This document shows, piece by piece, positions 20,685 through 33,800 of a DNA stretch of 64,000 bases. The DNA comes from Lutjanus erythropterus. Taxonomy: Eukaryota; Chordata; Actinopteri; Lutjaniformes; Lutjanidae. The stretch's first letter is position 1, and the number at the start of each line of letters is the position of its first letter. The position numbers were made by a program, and so were the translations under genes. A model generated the notes under the pieces. The model saw nothing but the letters and a program-made list of their open reading frames with translations. It ran no database searches and had not been told where the DNA came from. The stretch covers positions 28,533,920-28,597,919 of the forward strand of contig CM034599.1 of assembly GCA_020091685.1 (NCBI GenBank). Reading direction: 5' to 3'.

Positions 20685-23600
20685 TCAAATGTCCTCTTCT
20701 TCCACTGTCTGTCCTGACCTAAGCTTCATGATCACCTAGAAAGAATACAGAAATAAAGTTAGTGTGACTGTCTCAATGTAGATATAAATTTCTTTTTCTT
20801 TTATTCCAAATATATAGCTACATTCACCTCTTTTAGCTGAGCAATCTCTTTGCTGTCCACATTTCTCTGGGCGTTGTTGGTTATGGCCTTCACTCTGGTT
20901 GCATAGCTGGAAGGTTCAGAAAGTTTGTTAGCATTCAGTTTGTTAGTAATCAAAGCATTAATCTCTCTCTTTCTCTTAGTCTCTTACACGAGAGATGTGA
21001 GCGTCTCATCGAGGTTGCATTCAGAAGGAGAGATGTTGACGATCATGAGGGTTTTGGCGTTTCCACCCAGAGAGTCCTGCATCACCTGAGAGAGATGAAA
21101 ACACACTGGTCACATTTGGCTGACATGTCTCTATGCTACTGCCCTGAAACGCAAGTGAGAATTTTTTTTTAAATCTGATCCAAATTGTTTTCTCTGTTGT
21201 ATTTATGACTTAAAGGAGAAATCTGTAATATCTTTACCATAATAAGTCATAAAATGATATGTCATCAGAGATCAAGGAAACATGTCTGCTTATGAATCAT
21301 AAGAGGTCATTAATAATCTTTTGGAGTAGATGTTACTAACAGTTAAGTTGGGCAACATGCTACTGGAGTCTGGCAGGCAGTGAGACAGGCAGTCACTTAA
21401 CTGGTTGACTGCTTAAAAGGTTTTTGTCTTCAGGATAATGGGCTTTACTTGCAGTGTAGGACTAGTCCTTGTGTTTAATTGTCAGTTTACAATGTTGCAC
21501 TCCTGTCTGAGCTTCATTGAGTCTGGGGAGGAGGGGGCAGGGGAAAACAATTTGCTTCAACCATAGACTGTGTGTTAAATAGGATTTCAACCTATTCAAA
21601 ATACAGACTATGGCTCCAACTATGACTTTTTGGACTGCTGTACTCATTATCAGGTGAAAACAAGGGTCTTTTTTCTCACTTGCCTCTCAGGCTTCTGTAC
21701 TTACAGTCCATGACCACTACTACAAAGTATAGTGCTCTTTATCATTACCTGTGTCAGCTTGCTATTCCTGTAGGGTACATGTGGCAGTTCAGCAGACAAG
21801 GCTGAGATCACGTCACCCAGAGCACTCAGAGACTTGTTAATGGAGTTGGCTTCCTGCAGAGGAGAGCATAGAAGAATTTACAGAATATCTGATACCACTA
21901 AATGATGCTTATAATCAAATACATGATCAAACCTTTAACTGGTGGTCCTTGGCACCTGTCTTGGCTGCTCTCTCACTGCCTGCCAGGTCCACAAGGCTCA
22001 GCTTCCCGTTGCTCACGCTCCCATTGGTCAGATTTCTGCTCTCCACCATGATGCCAACAATGAGGTGAGAGCGGGAACTCTCCACATTCATCTCTTTTGA
22101 GAAATACACCACAAAAAAGAACCTAAATGGACTATGATACACTGTGGCTTCTTGACACCAGAGTTGTTATAGTTTTGTATATTGTTTTTCATTAGTTCTT
22201 ATATTTGCTTCATGTTTAATTCATGTTTTATTTGCAATTGGTCTTCCACGCCACCCTTCCCTATCATCAACCCATTTTTTGTCTTTTTTATTTTTTGTCT
22301 TTTAGGGGATATAACAGGTCAGTATATGTCACCTATATATAATATGAAAGCTAGGAACCTGAAGATTATCTTACCATCCTCTTACTTTTTTTCATATGGT
22401 GGGTTTGTACAATTGTGTAAGTGATCCACCGTTCATGAGACTTGTAAATGACCATAATTAATGCCCCAATTAATTAATGCCCCAATAATACCATATAAGG
22501 CTATGCTTTCTGCCGGGTTGGTTTGGATAACAGTTCACTAATAGCACATGACTCCTACGTTGTCCAGACCAAAATTGTCATAAACTGTGTCCATACTTAC
22601 AAGAAAATTCAAATATAGTGAATGTGGCATGCCCTCCTAAATCATTTGAACAAACCACTTAAAAACAAATTTATTTATTTTGAATCAGTGGTTCTTGCAT
22701 GAGGTCAGATGTGTTTTTCATGAGGTCCCTATTCAGATTTTGAAAGTTTAGACAAGTATGTAAAGGAGCTTAGAAGATTATGATGTAAGTATATGATTGC
22801 CATTGCTGTGCTATCATGTCTCATAAGTTGGTGCAGCAAATTTTGGCTTGAAGAATAATTATATATGTAATCATTATTGACCTCTTGAGAACTGCAAAAA
22901 AAAAAAAAAAGTCAAAAGTCAAAAATCCCCCCAGATTACTACATTAAGATACCAAGGCCCCAAGGAACTCCATCATGTCAAAAAGGTTTGAAATTTGGCA
23001 TTGAAATTTCAGCAAATGGATGGCAAGAACGTCTCTCTGTCAATATATGTGAATATACTCTGAATGCTCCAGGTCTCTAGTTTGTGGTTGTGACGTTTCA
23101 TGAGGCTGAGATTATCCTATATGTCACAATAGATCATTTAATACAGTGAGGTCAAGTTTCAAAAAATGGTCTCACTACAATGAAAGCATTACTATGGGGA
23201 ATAACATCACACATGAATATGATTGGGTTCAATGAATCCATAAGAGTGTCAGATTTCCAATTCCAGTACTGTTAGGGACCCCAGTATGCAGAACTTTGTG
23301 AAACTGCACAGGGTTAGCATAAAGTAAGCATTTCTGCTAATGAGAGACTTGTGGGTGTCCCTAGAACTCATTTTCATCCAAAAAATCTGTAGGTGAGACA
23401 TCAGGGGACCCATTTGAAATGTTTAGTTTAAGAGGTAATAATGCTGTATTTCTTAGTTTCCCTGTTAAGTGCATCCTTTCAGGACTCTGCTGACCTGTGT
23501 GCATCTATAAAACAATGTCGGTCCTCTTCCTCCAGTCTGCTGATTCACAGTTTGTCTGCTCTGCCTCTCACCGCCCGGTCCAGTAATGATGTACCTAGCT

Positions 23601-26600
23601 GCTGCCCCCTCACACTGACTGTAACTAACACGATTAATCCAAACCATTTAGCAGGGACCTGTTTGAACTGGGCGGCATGGCACGGTATAGAGAACTCACT
23701 GGTTGCAGAGATGTGTCGGTTGGTGCAGGCCTGCTGGAACAGAGCATAGAGCTCCTGGGCACTGGAAGCCTCCTTTGTTTCTGCTCCTTGTGCGAACACA
23801 ACCCCCTTTCTGTTCCTCTTGATCTCCACCCGCCTGGCCTGGCCATGGGACTGGGGCTGCGCATGGGCCTCACCAGCTATGCTCACAAAGAGATCCTGCA
23901 GCTTGTCGTTGTACAGCTCCAGCATATAGGCCGAAACCTGAGGGGAAAGGATGAAGAACCAAAGGGACAGAGAAGAGAAGAGAGTTGATGTGAGGTTCTC
24001 GTTAGTCAGTTAAGATTAAGATCTTTCCTGTCTCCCAAGCGATATACTGTCTGTTACCTTGAAGTCGAATTTGCTGCTGTTCTCCCGTATGTAATCAAAT
24101 ATGGCAGTAAAAGATCTTGGCATTATCCCGGGGTTCTTCTGTTCTTTGTCCCCGACCATGGTGAAGGTCTTCCCTGAGCCAGTCTGGCCATACGCAAAGA
24201 TACAGACGTTGTAGCCATCGATAGCCGACTGGATCAGCCTGCAGGGGAAACAAATCATAAACAGCTGCGCTGACAGCATTTTAAGTTCTCATTCAGGCAG
24301 GTTTTGGGGACTAAAGCATTTTTTCCGAGCTGAAAACACCAGGCACTCTTTGGAGGTGCAGCATCTTTTCATTTGAGACGCTGTGGTCAGTATGATAGGG
24401 AATAAGTAGTTGCAAGTAGTCTACCTAAATTTGCAAATAGTTTGTGCTATCAACAAAAACTGAATGGACAAGGTAGAGCACTGGTCCTTGCTCTGGGTGA
24501 AGGGAGGGCTGGAACACATAGGGACAGAGGACAGACCTGCCAGTCTATGTATGGTTAGGATTTAGTGGGCAAGGAAACATGAGAGCTGAAGTTGAACAGA
24601 GCCTGGTTCAAGGAGTACTGTATGAGCAGGACATGATTTGTGATATTTGTTATGCTTCTCCTCCACTGTGACTGTGCAGTGCAGTGTGCGGGGAAACACT
24701 ACAGCACATATTCAATGAAGTATTTATGAACCTTTATATGTGTGTTAATGTACATTTGTGAATATACTGCATTGGTCCCTGATTAGGAAGCGTAATCGCT
24801 CTCACCTGTTTGTGTCATGAAACAGATCATCCTGAGAAGCCTCAGCACTGAACACCTTGTCGAACTGAAACTCCCTCTGCCCTCGAGGTGTTTCCACAGT
24901 GACCGAGTACTCATCTATTTTCTCCACAACAATGGCTCCACCCTGCGCCACCTCAGTTCGGCTCACAGGTCGAATCCGACAAAACACTCTGATTTTACCT
25001 AAGAGGTAAAATAACACATGAAATCTTGTTAGAGCTAAACTGACAAGACCTTTTGGTGACTTTCTAGTGTTTAATTTCATACATAAACAAATAAATTAAT
25101 TCTGGCATATGTTTACCTTTCATGTCTTCCACCATGTTGTAGTACTTTTTCCTCATTGTCCTTTCTGAAGTGTAGTTCTCAATTATTTTCTTTTTCTCAT
25201 CTTTAGCTTGCTTTAGCTTGAGAGGAGGGTGAGATGATACACAGCTATGACACTGAAGAATAGCTCTAAACAATCTATTTGTAGTTTTTGTGATTAAATA
25301 GCCCACTAAAATTCCTTGTAGGGATAATGTGATTTTTTTTTAAGTGGGGTTGTGTGGGGTACTTATTTATAGTTGGTTTATTTACCATAGATGGTCAGCA
25401 TGCCCCCAGTTTGGAGAAACAGCAGCAGCACTGGTGTCAGAAGGTAAGACATTTACTGTTGCGGACAGGGTCAGCAGCAAAACATATTTTATTTTTTAGT
25501 GTAAGCTATATTTTCATCATTTTACCTTGTAGACAGAAAGCCTTTTCCAGTGGGAAGTTGCCATTATATGATCCAAATATTATTCTCTCCAAAACAACCA
25601 GAATCCTTTGGCAAAAATAGTGATATTACCTCACAGAACGCATTAAAATTATTGGTCTTCAACTGCCTCAGTCAATTTCTTTGTGTTATTGTGTGACTTG
25701 GATTCACCAAAGTCACACAATAACACAAACAAATTAACTGATTGAGCAGATTGCTGTAGACGAGCAACTCCCATTTTCTGCTATGTAAAATTACTGTTTT
25801 TGTCCATGAAGTCTGGTTACTTATTTGGCATATAAAACAGCAACTTCCTGTTGGAAAAGGCAAGGTAATGGCAAGGTAAAGCAGGGAAAAAATTCTGAAT
25901 ATAATGTACACTTAAAGTGATACTGATTTTTTTTTTGGTGGCTAACATGTTTTGTTGCTGACCCTGTCCACAGCAGTACATCACTTAGCTTCATACACCG
26001 ATAATCTGACAGCTTCTCCAAACTGGGGGCATGCCGACCACCATCTACTGTAGGTAATACACTGACTATGGTTAATTATCTCATGAAACCCCACTTTTAA
26101 AAAAAACTCTGAACTATCCCTTTAATAATCCATCTGAGGTTTGTCCTGACCTGAGATTTTGACCTGTGTGACCCACCTGATCCTGTAGCAAGAGAAGCTG
26201 CTGACCAACACTCTTCACTCCCTCTGTGGTTCGGATTGTCCCTCGTCCCAAGATGTCCTCCAGTTCTGAGACTGCATCACAGTCTAAGCCAGAGAGATAT
26301 TAAAGTAAAACTGTAATATATTTACTGTAATAAATCATACTTTTATCACAATGTGTCATCAAGAGATCAAGGAAACATGTTAAGTTGAAATACTTGCTTC
26401 TCTGACAAAAACGCTACAGCCAGTGTCCTTCTTTGAAACTTCTATTCCAGGCTAGGATAACTGTTTTTGTTTGACTGTTTCATGTTAATTGGAGTTTATA
26501 TTAATGCCAAATGTTGGCCAAATGACTGTCAGCATCAATACATGAGTTGTAAGAAATCATTAATAATCTTGTAGAAGCTGTAGGTGCTAAAGCAGTCACT

Positions 26601-29600
26601 AAAGTCCAACTCCAGAGTGTGTATTTTCAGAGCATGGGATAAAGGTTTTAACTTAACATTGACAGGCTACTGACAGTTATGAAAAGCTGATCAACGTACA
26701 GTGTAGGACTAGTCTTCACTTGTTTTAGTCAATTTACAATGTTGTGCACATCCTGTGCTCCTGTAGTGTCCTGTAGCCTACCTGAATTCCCCCAAATCTG
26801 GTGAATAGATGGCGGGAGGAAACAATTTGCTCCAACTATAGACCGTATATTAAAAAGGATTTCAACCTATTGAATATACAGTCTATGGCTCCTCGCTATT
26901 TGACCTGCTGTGCTCATTTTTGTGCATGCAATAGATGCATATTTCTTCTTCAAAACCATTTACTGATTTACTGTAACTGATGCACCTTCCACTCTGTGAG
27001 CCAAATGCAGGGCAGACAGTTATTGCAAGACTGATCTACATGAAAGTGACTTAATGAGTTAGGAAAATAATGGTAAAAGGACTGTTGAATGGATGTAATT
27101 TACCACTGTCTGCAGTCAACATATTTCAACACATTCAGTCCTTTACCATTTGTTATAGGGGTTTCGCCAGTTTTGATGCAGTCCAAAGCCAATTGAGAAA
27201 CCTCGTGCTCCCTCACTGTTTCTTGCAGCAGAGACAAACTTGACTCATATTCATCTAACCTGAAAAGAGAAAGAAAAGTATTTGAATGATTGTTGTATTT
27301 CAGACAAAAACAGGAATGAAGGCCATATGAAAACTGGCTCAATTTAAACAGATACTTTTATATTGAGACTGGCTGTTGCTATTCCAACCAATAAGAAGTC
27401 ATATATCTGCAAACTGTCTAACCCCTCTTGGTTAGTGGTCTTATCCTGTCTGCCATCGCTGTCTTCTTTAGCCGTCTGTAGACGGTCCAGTTTGTCTCTG
27501 GCTTCGACCAGAGCGACTCGATTCTCTTCAATCATCAGGTCCAAAAGAGCTCTGGTCTCAGCCACTGCACTGCAGATGGCATGAGCCTAGAGAACAAAAC
27601 TTATAGTATCAATAGAGCAAGGTTATAAAAGCAGGGTAATGTCTGTATTTTGGTTTATAGTTGAATAGTTGAGCAGCACCTTGTGTATGACTGAGGGAAG
27701 CAAGACCCTGCAGGGAGGCTGAGGAACAGGTGGGACAGGGCTCTTCTCTGCATCCAGCAGCTCCGTGATCTCCCTCTCCCTCTGGTACAGACTCTCTTTC
27801 AGCTCCTCCAGACGAGCTTTGGCCCCCTCCAGTGGCTGATCTGACTCATTACAGGCCTGCAGACAGAACTACTTTAGATACATAACATGAACCAAAATAG
27901 AAAGTATGCATGGAGACACACTGTCAATACATCACGGCCTACCATCTACCAGATATGAAACTACCATGGTAACTATTTCCAACCCACCGCAGTCTGTTGT
28001 GCTGGAAGCTCTTTGTTCTCTGAGTTTTCACTTTCCTCAGCGGCTTCCTGCTGCTCCTCTGATGATACCATCAGCATTTCTTGGACTTTCCCTACTTCCT
28101 GTCTGGCCATTTGCAGCTCCCGTAGTGCTGTTCAGTGTCACAGGGCATTAATAAAGGTGCTATATGTGATTTTGCAGGCATGCATATACATGAATGCATC
28201 TAGACTCACTGGAGGCCTGGTGGCTGTGCAGGACATCCAGCCTGTTGGAGAACAGTTCCAGCATTTTGCTCTAAAAGAAACACAGGAACAAATTTGCTCA
28301 GATAATTATATCATAATGGAAAAAATAGTTGTATGTAATATTGAAATGTGACCACAAGGGGGTGCTCCAGTTCAGAGGAAAACAGATTTTATGAGGGCTG
28401 CCAGATTCCTATGCAACCTTTTCTCTGTGCCACTGCAGGGCCTCCTCTTTACTCCTCCTCCTCTCAGCTCGCTGTTCCTCCAGCAGTTGCTCATTCTGTG
28501 CAGTCAAAGCCTGCAGGAAACAGGACGAGGCAAGAAGAGAAATACATAAATGAATACATAAAGCTGTATAGTGCTTCTACTTCTACTTCTGGTCTGAAAC
28601 ATGCACCAACATGTTGGATGACTTCAGTCAAATGTTTGCAGTAGTAAAAATCTGAGAGTGTGACTGTAGTGTTGAACCACCAGTGAGAGGTGCAGTTACT
28701 GGGGAATAAGCCAGATATATAAAGCCAGATACAGCATATACTTAGGGAGAATAACGGAGATGGAGATGTGGTTGGCAGCGGAGTCACATGACTTGAGGTG
28801 GGTTTACACCAGGGGTCAATTTCTACCTGGATATTGTACATCATGGAGCACTGTCAGGTCTGTTCATATTGGTGCTGGTCTGAAGCATGCATCAGCAGAC
28901 AGCTCAAAGTCTCATAAGACAGCGGGTATTAAATAAGTTAATAATTCAGGCATTGCTCACTTCATCCTGAGTCCAGGTTTGCCCCCTGTCAGTCCACATT
29001 TTGGTATCAAACGTAACATGTTGCTCATCAGTCACCAAAATACGAAGAGAAAACATTTTTTAACCAGTTCTTCGAGGTGGACGAGAGAGCAGTTCTTTGG
29101 TATGTGCCAGAATTCAAGTTCAGTGTTCACACTACCCCAGAAGAACTGCAACAAAGGGGTAAACACTCTGTTCAGTTCGATCGAAATAACAGTTTTGATT
29201 GGACCAAAATGGTGGTGACACTGATGTATGATCCAAAGTCCATATTCATATATATGTCTGTATCATTCATGTGCTTCACCTCTGCTGGTTGGGTTTGAAA
29301 TAAGGTAAGAGATGGACAGACTAATGAAGATCACTGACCGCGACCGACTTCTCCCAGTCGGCGTTCTTCTTCTCCACCCTCTCCTGGTAGATGTTCAGGA
29401 TTCTCCTCAGAGTGTTTAACTTGTTCTGGTAATGAGACCTGATCTTCTGCACCGTCCACTCCTGATCACACAAGAACATTTGTATTACTGTCATGTGTTT
29501 GGGCTCTCTCATACGCACACACTCAAACACACATACATGCCTCATCACCTGGTTCTCCCGGGCCGTGATCTGAAAGTTTTCCTCCAGCTCCTGCAGCATC

Positions 29601-32600
29601 TCCAGGTGTCTTTTCTTCATTGCCTCCATGTCCTCAGCTATCTGTTTAGAGACACACACAGAAACACACAGACCGAACATACACAAAATAACATCTTGAT
29701 CTTATATTGATTAGATGCCTACAGGGTCACACCAGCAGCATCAGGGCAGCCATGTGAGTTTGAGGAAGAACACAACACAATGTCTCACAGAGTCTTCATT
29801 GTGTGTGTGTCTGCACTGCGCTGAACAACTGGACACAGCTCTGAGTCACATGTCTGAAAAATAGTCACTGTGTCATAAGATAAAGATTATTTTATCTGTA
29901 ATTTATTGGTTAGTTTCTCTCTCTAATAGGGGTTTTCAAAGTCTGAGACTGTGGGCCTCCCCTCAGACAACGCTTGGATTAAGGTGCCCCCCTCAGTTTA
30001 CTTGCTTAGTTTCACTTAGTTTCATTCATCCAATAGACACCCATCATTTGAACCACGAGAGTCAAATATTGCTGCTTTACATAACTTTAGATGACACCGT
30101 ACATTTAAAAAAAAGGTCTCAGGGAACATGAGAAAAACAGTAAAATTCTCCAGAGCTACCAAATCTCTGACCTATCTCTCTAACCAAATCACACACATTT
30201 AGGCACTTCTATGTGGTTTCCTTTTGATAATCAATCTAATAACAAATGTAATATTTTTTCACTGAGCCTCCCCTGTAACTGTGTGGATCCCCCACTTTGA
30301 AAACCTCTGATCAATAAAATAAAGGTTATTTTATCTGCTATGGCCCTGATAGTTAACAATGTCACATGAGATTTGAGTTTTATAAGTTTATCAATATTTA
30401 TGTTTGTTGTACATACTGATTCTGTTATAAATAAAAACTGTAACACGTCACAATAAAGGTATAAATCATATACTTAAGTAATGCTTAACTAATCTGAGGT
30501 TCATGATAATTTACTGCATGAATTAATGTAGAATGTATCATGAAATCATGTTGTTCACCACTAACAAATCATCAAGGCACTATGACTTTATGTGATTAGT
30601 TCACACTTCATCATCAGATCATCGGCTAAGGAATGTTAACTCACAGTTACTAATGAATTGATATGGTATTAAATTAGCTGGGTTCTAGTAACCTAAAAGT
30701 TTATTTTAGACTCTTGTATTTACTCTGCCTCTACGAAAGCAGAACTGAACTTGTTCTCATAGAATTATGAAGCTTTATTTTTAATCAAACTCGTCATCAG
30801 ATGCAAACAGAAGAGTGTAGATATCCATCATACAACAGATGGTGAAACACCTACTGCAGTGCCACCACAAGTTAAGTTAACTTTAGCAAAGTGTTTTTGT
30901 ATAGTATAGTCTCAGTTGTCTTTAAGATGTATATCATAGTGTAACGGTCTTGTTACTGAGCATACATTCAATAAAAAAACCATAAACAGGACAATAAGTC
31001 CAAAATTCTTAATTTAAACATTATTATTTATTTAGAACATTTTGTCATTTATTTAGAATATTAGAAGCAATCGGGTGGCTGCATAACAATAAAATTCCAA
31101 TATATATTGATTAAGATTTGTTGTCTTCTGGATGCAGTCTGTTTTAAAAAGTCGTCATCAAAAACATTCTGAATTAATAATTTTTCTGGAGTCGATGATG
31201 GGTGTAACTTCGGAGTGACATTCCTCGCTTCCCTTCAATCTCTCTTTAGAAACGCACATGGAAAGTATTGATCAACATTTCCCACCACCATGCCAGTGTC
31301 ATCAGCATCTAGTTGAGTCTGGCTGGACTGGAGATCCAGTGCTGAACATACTCTAAGATGGACTGAGGCCAGTTTTATGACAGAGAATACAGTACCAAGA
31401 TGGTTTTCTTGCTGGGTTTGCCTCCTGACACCTAACTGAGCAACTAGTTAACGCTAGCTACAGATAACAGCAGACAGCGGTTAGCATAATTTAGCAAAAA
31501 GTAAATTAGAATTAAGCATACTTATGCCATTTTACTGTATGGATTTTTAGAAAGACATAATTACTTGGTGAAAAGTAAAAAGAAAAATCAGAAAACTATT
31601 AACTGTCTTTCCTGTAAGTGAGGTATTTTATGGGACCCTTGGAACCTTGGGGCCTGAGGCAAATGCCAACCTTGGCCTTATAGTAAGTAAGTCCCCCTCC
31701 CCGTACTAAAGGAATGTTTATCTAATGTACAACACACAACTTTACGCCTGGTGGAGATGATAAAAATAAATACAGTTATATAAATTAACTTTGATCTAAC
31801 TGGCATCCGGCTAATTTGATGTTTATCAGTTAATGTATGAAGTAACAGTGAATCAAGATTTCTTAACTGATGATTTATTACGTGTAAACTAATCACATAA
31901 AGTCGCAGTGCCTTGATCATTTGTCAGCAGTGACAAACAGGATTTCATGTTACATTCTGCCTATGGTGGATATTTCATGCCATGGTTGGAGATGTAAAAT
32001 CTGTCAGTCTCCTGCCTGAGGCGCATGGTGCAAGAGAAGACAAAGAGATGCCAGAGGAGTGCTGGCTGAGATTACAGCATGCATGGGAATAAATAAAATA
32101 TTAGATCTTGCTGCTGTATCTAATACTACATTCCCATTGCTCTTTGCTGATTGCACCAACGTTTTTGTCTCAAACAGTGATTAAAGACTCATCTGAGATC
32201 AGAATAATGATCTTCTCAATCACTCAACATGATTTTGCACAAATAAGCTAATAATTTCTTGTTATTTGTAGAAATAAAAATATGACAGTGAGCAAAATAT
32301 ACTTGATCATAATGAAGATATAAGTTTCAACAACATGTTTTTGGGGTATTCTGATTGATGAGAAGAAGAGGCCAAATTGGGGGGAACAGGTTGACTTTGT
32401 CTGTGAGCACACAGCACGTTTCTTAACATTATATTCTACTTTAATTTATCTTTATTTAACGTACTGTAATATTTAATGGGCAAGTATGACTCCATCTTAT
32501 TTGTGCAAAATATTGCTACTGCAGAAACATTTTATTAGATTAGAAACTTTTTTTCAAAGCTGTTGTGCCCAGTGCACCTCACTCTTTTAAACTGCAGTTG

Positions 32601-33756
32601 TTGACTGTCTTTGACATTAGCATTTTCTAAATACATATATTTGTCTTTAAAGTGAAATATAAGAATGCAGATTTACCTCAGAATTTCAGATATTATTTTG
32701 TTAATAATTCACAATTCCATGATTATCCAACTCAACAGGCTCAGAATCTTCATCTTCCTTTGCACAAAATGTGCCGTGGTCAGTTTTCTATCAAATATTA
32801 TATGGAATGACAGTGGACATCCAATGGATTCCTCTTTTTCATTGTCTGTGTCTAAAAAGAGACTTTTTAGAGAAATTGTCTGCTGTTATAAACATTTGAT
32901 TTGGAAAAATATGACTACTCTTAGAAACTGGCAACTACTCCAGCTTTTTTTTTGTATTTTTTGTAATTGCATTTTTTTTGTAACTGTGGTTCTATTAATT
33001 TTATATATGCCATTTTCAGCTTTTACACTTAATAAGTATTGGTGATGTTGTATTGTTTCCCTTAGGTGTGGTTTTCATATAAGCATTTACAAGTTTCTAG
33101 CCATACCTTACACGTACTTTTATATTTCCTTCATGTGTTTTCATTTGTATTTTTTCTCACTTTGCCCCTGATGGAATGGATACCTTGGTAGTTTTCACTA
33201 GTTGCCTAATTCATATATTAAAAACTTAACTATGGACACTAACTTGAGATGGACAATTCATCTCCCTACTGTCTCTACAAAATTATACACCCTTGCATTC
33301 TGTGTTAATTCATGCATTAAAATCTTGAATCGTGCATTTGTTCAGTATAACTTAGGTATATGATTTCTACCTTTTATTGTAAAGTGTTACCATAAACACT
33401 GACTGCCAGTAGACACAGTATTTGTTCTCTGCTACTTTCAGGTGATGATGTTCATCATTTTACCTGAGTGACACAGAGTTCAGCTGACTCATAGGGGATA
33501 TAGATCCTGACATCTTGAGACCTCTCAGCTTCTGCCGCCTGATCTGTATCACTGCTTTCTGACAGCTGAGATTCTGATGAGCCTGCAGAAATAACATGCT
33601 GTAAATCATCATTCAGTTCGGAGAGGACATGGGGTGACAGTGATAGTCAGTAACCTTCATCCACACAGCTTACACAGCTATACCTGCTGTATCTTTCCAC
33701 CTCATCATCATCTCTCTCCACTAGCACCCACTCTCCTCTCTCTCTCTCTCTCTCCA

Positions 33757-33800
<44 letters not shown>

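Noticed and set aside
32665..33045. 126-codon open frame on plus, hydrophobic
   Set aside because: It lies in an AT-rich kinesin intron. The composition explains the Ile/Leu/Phe content, and there is no recognisable domain or promoter.
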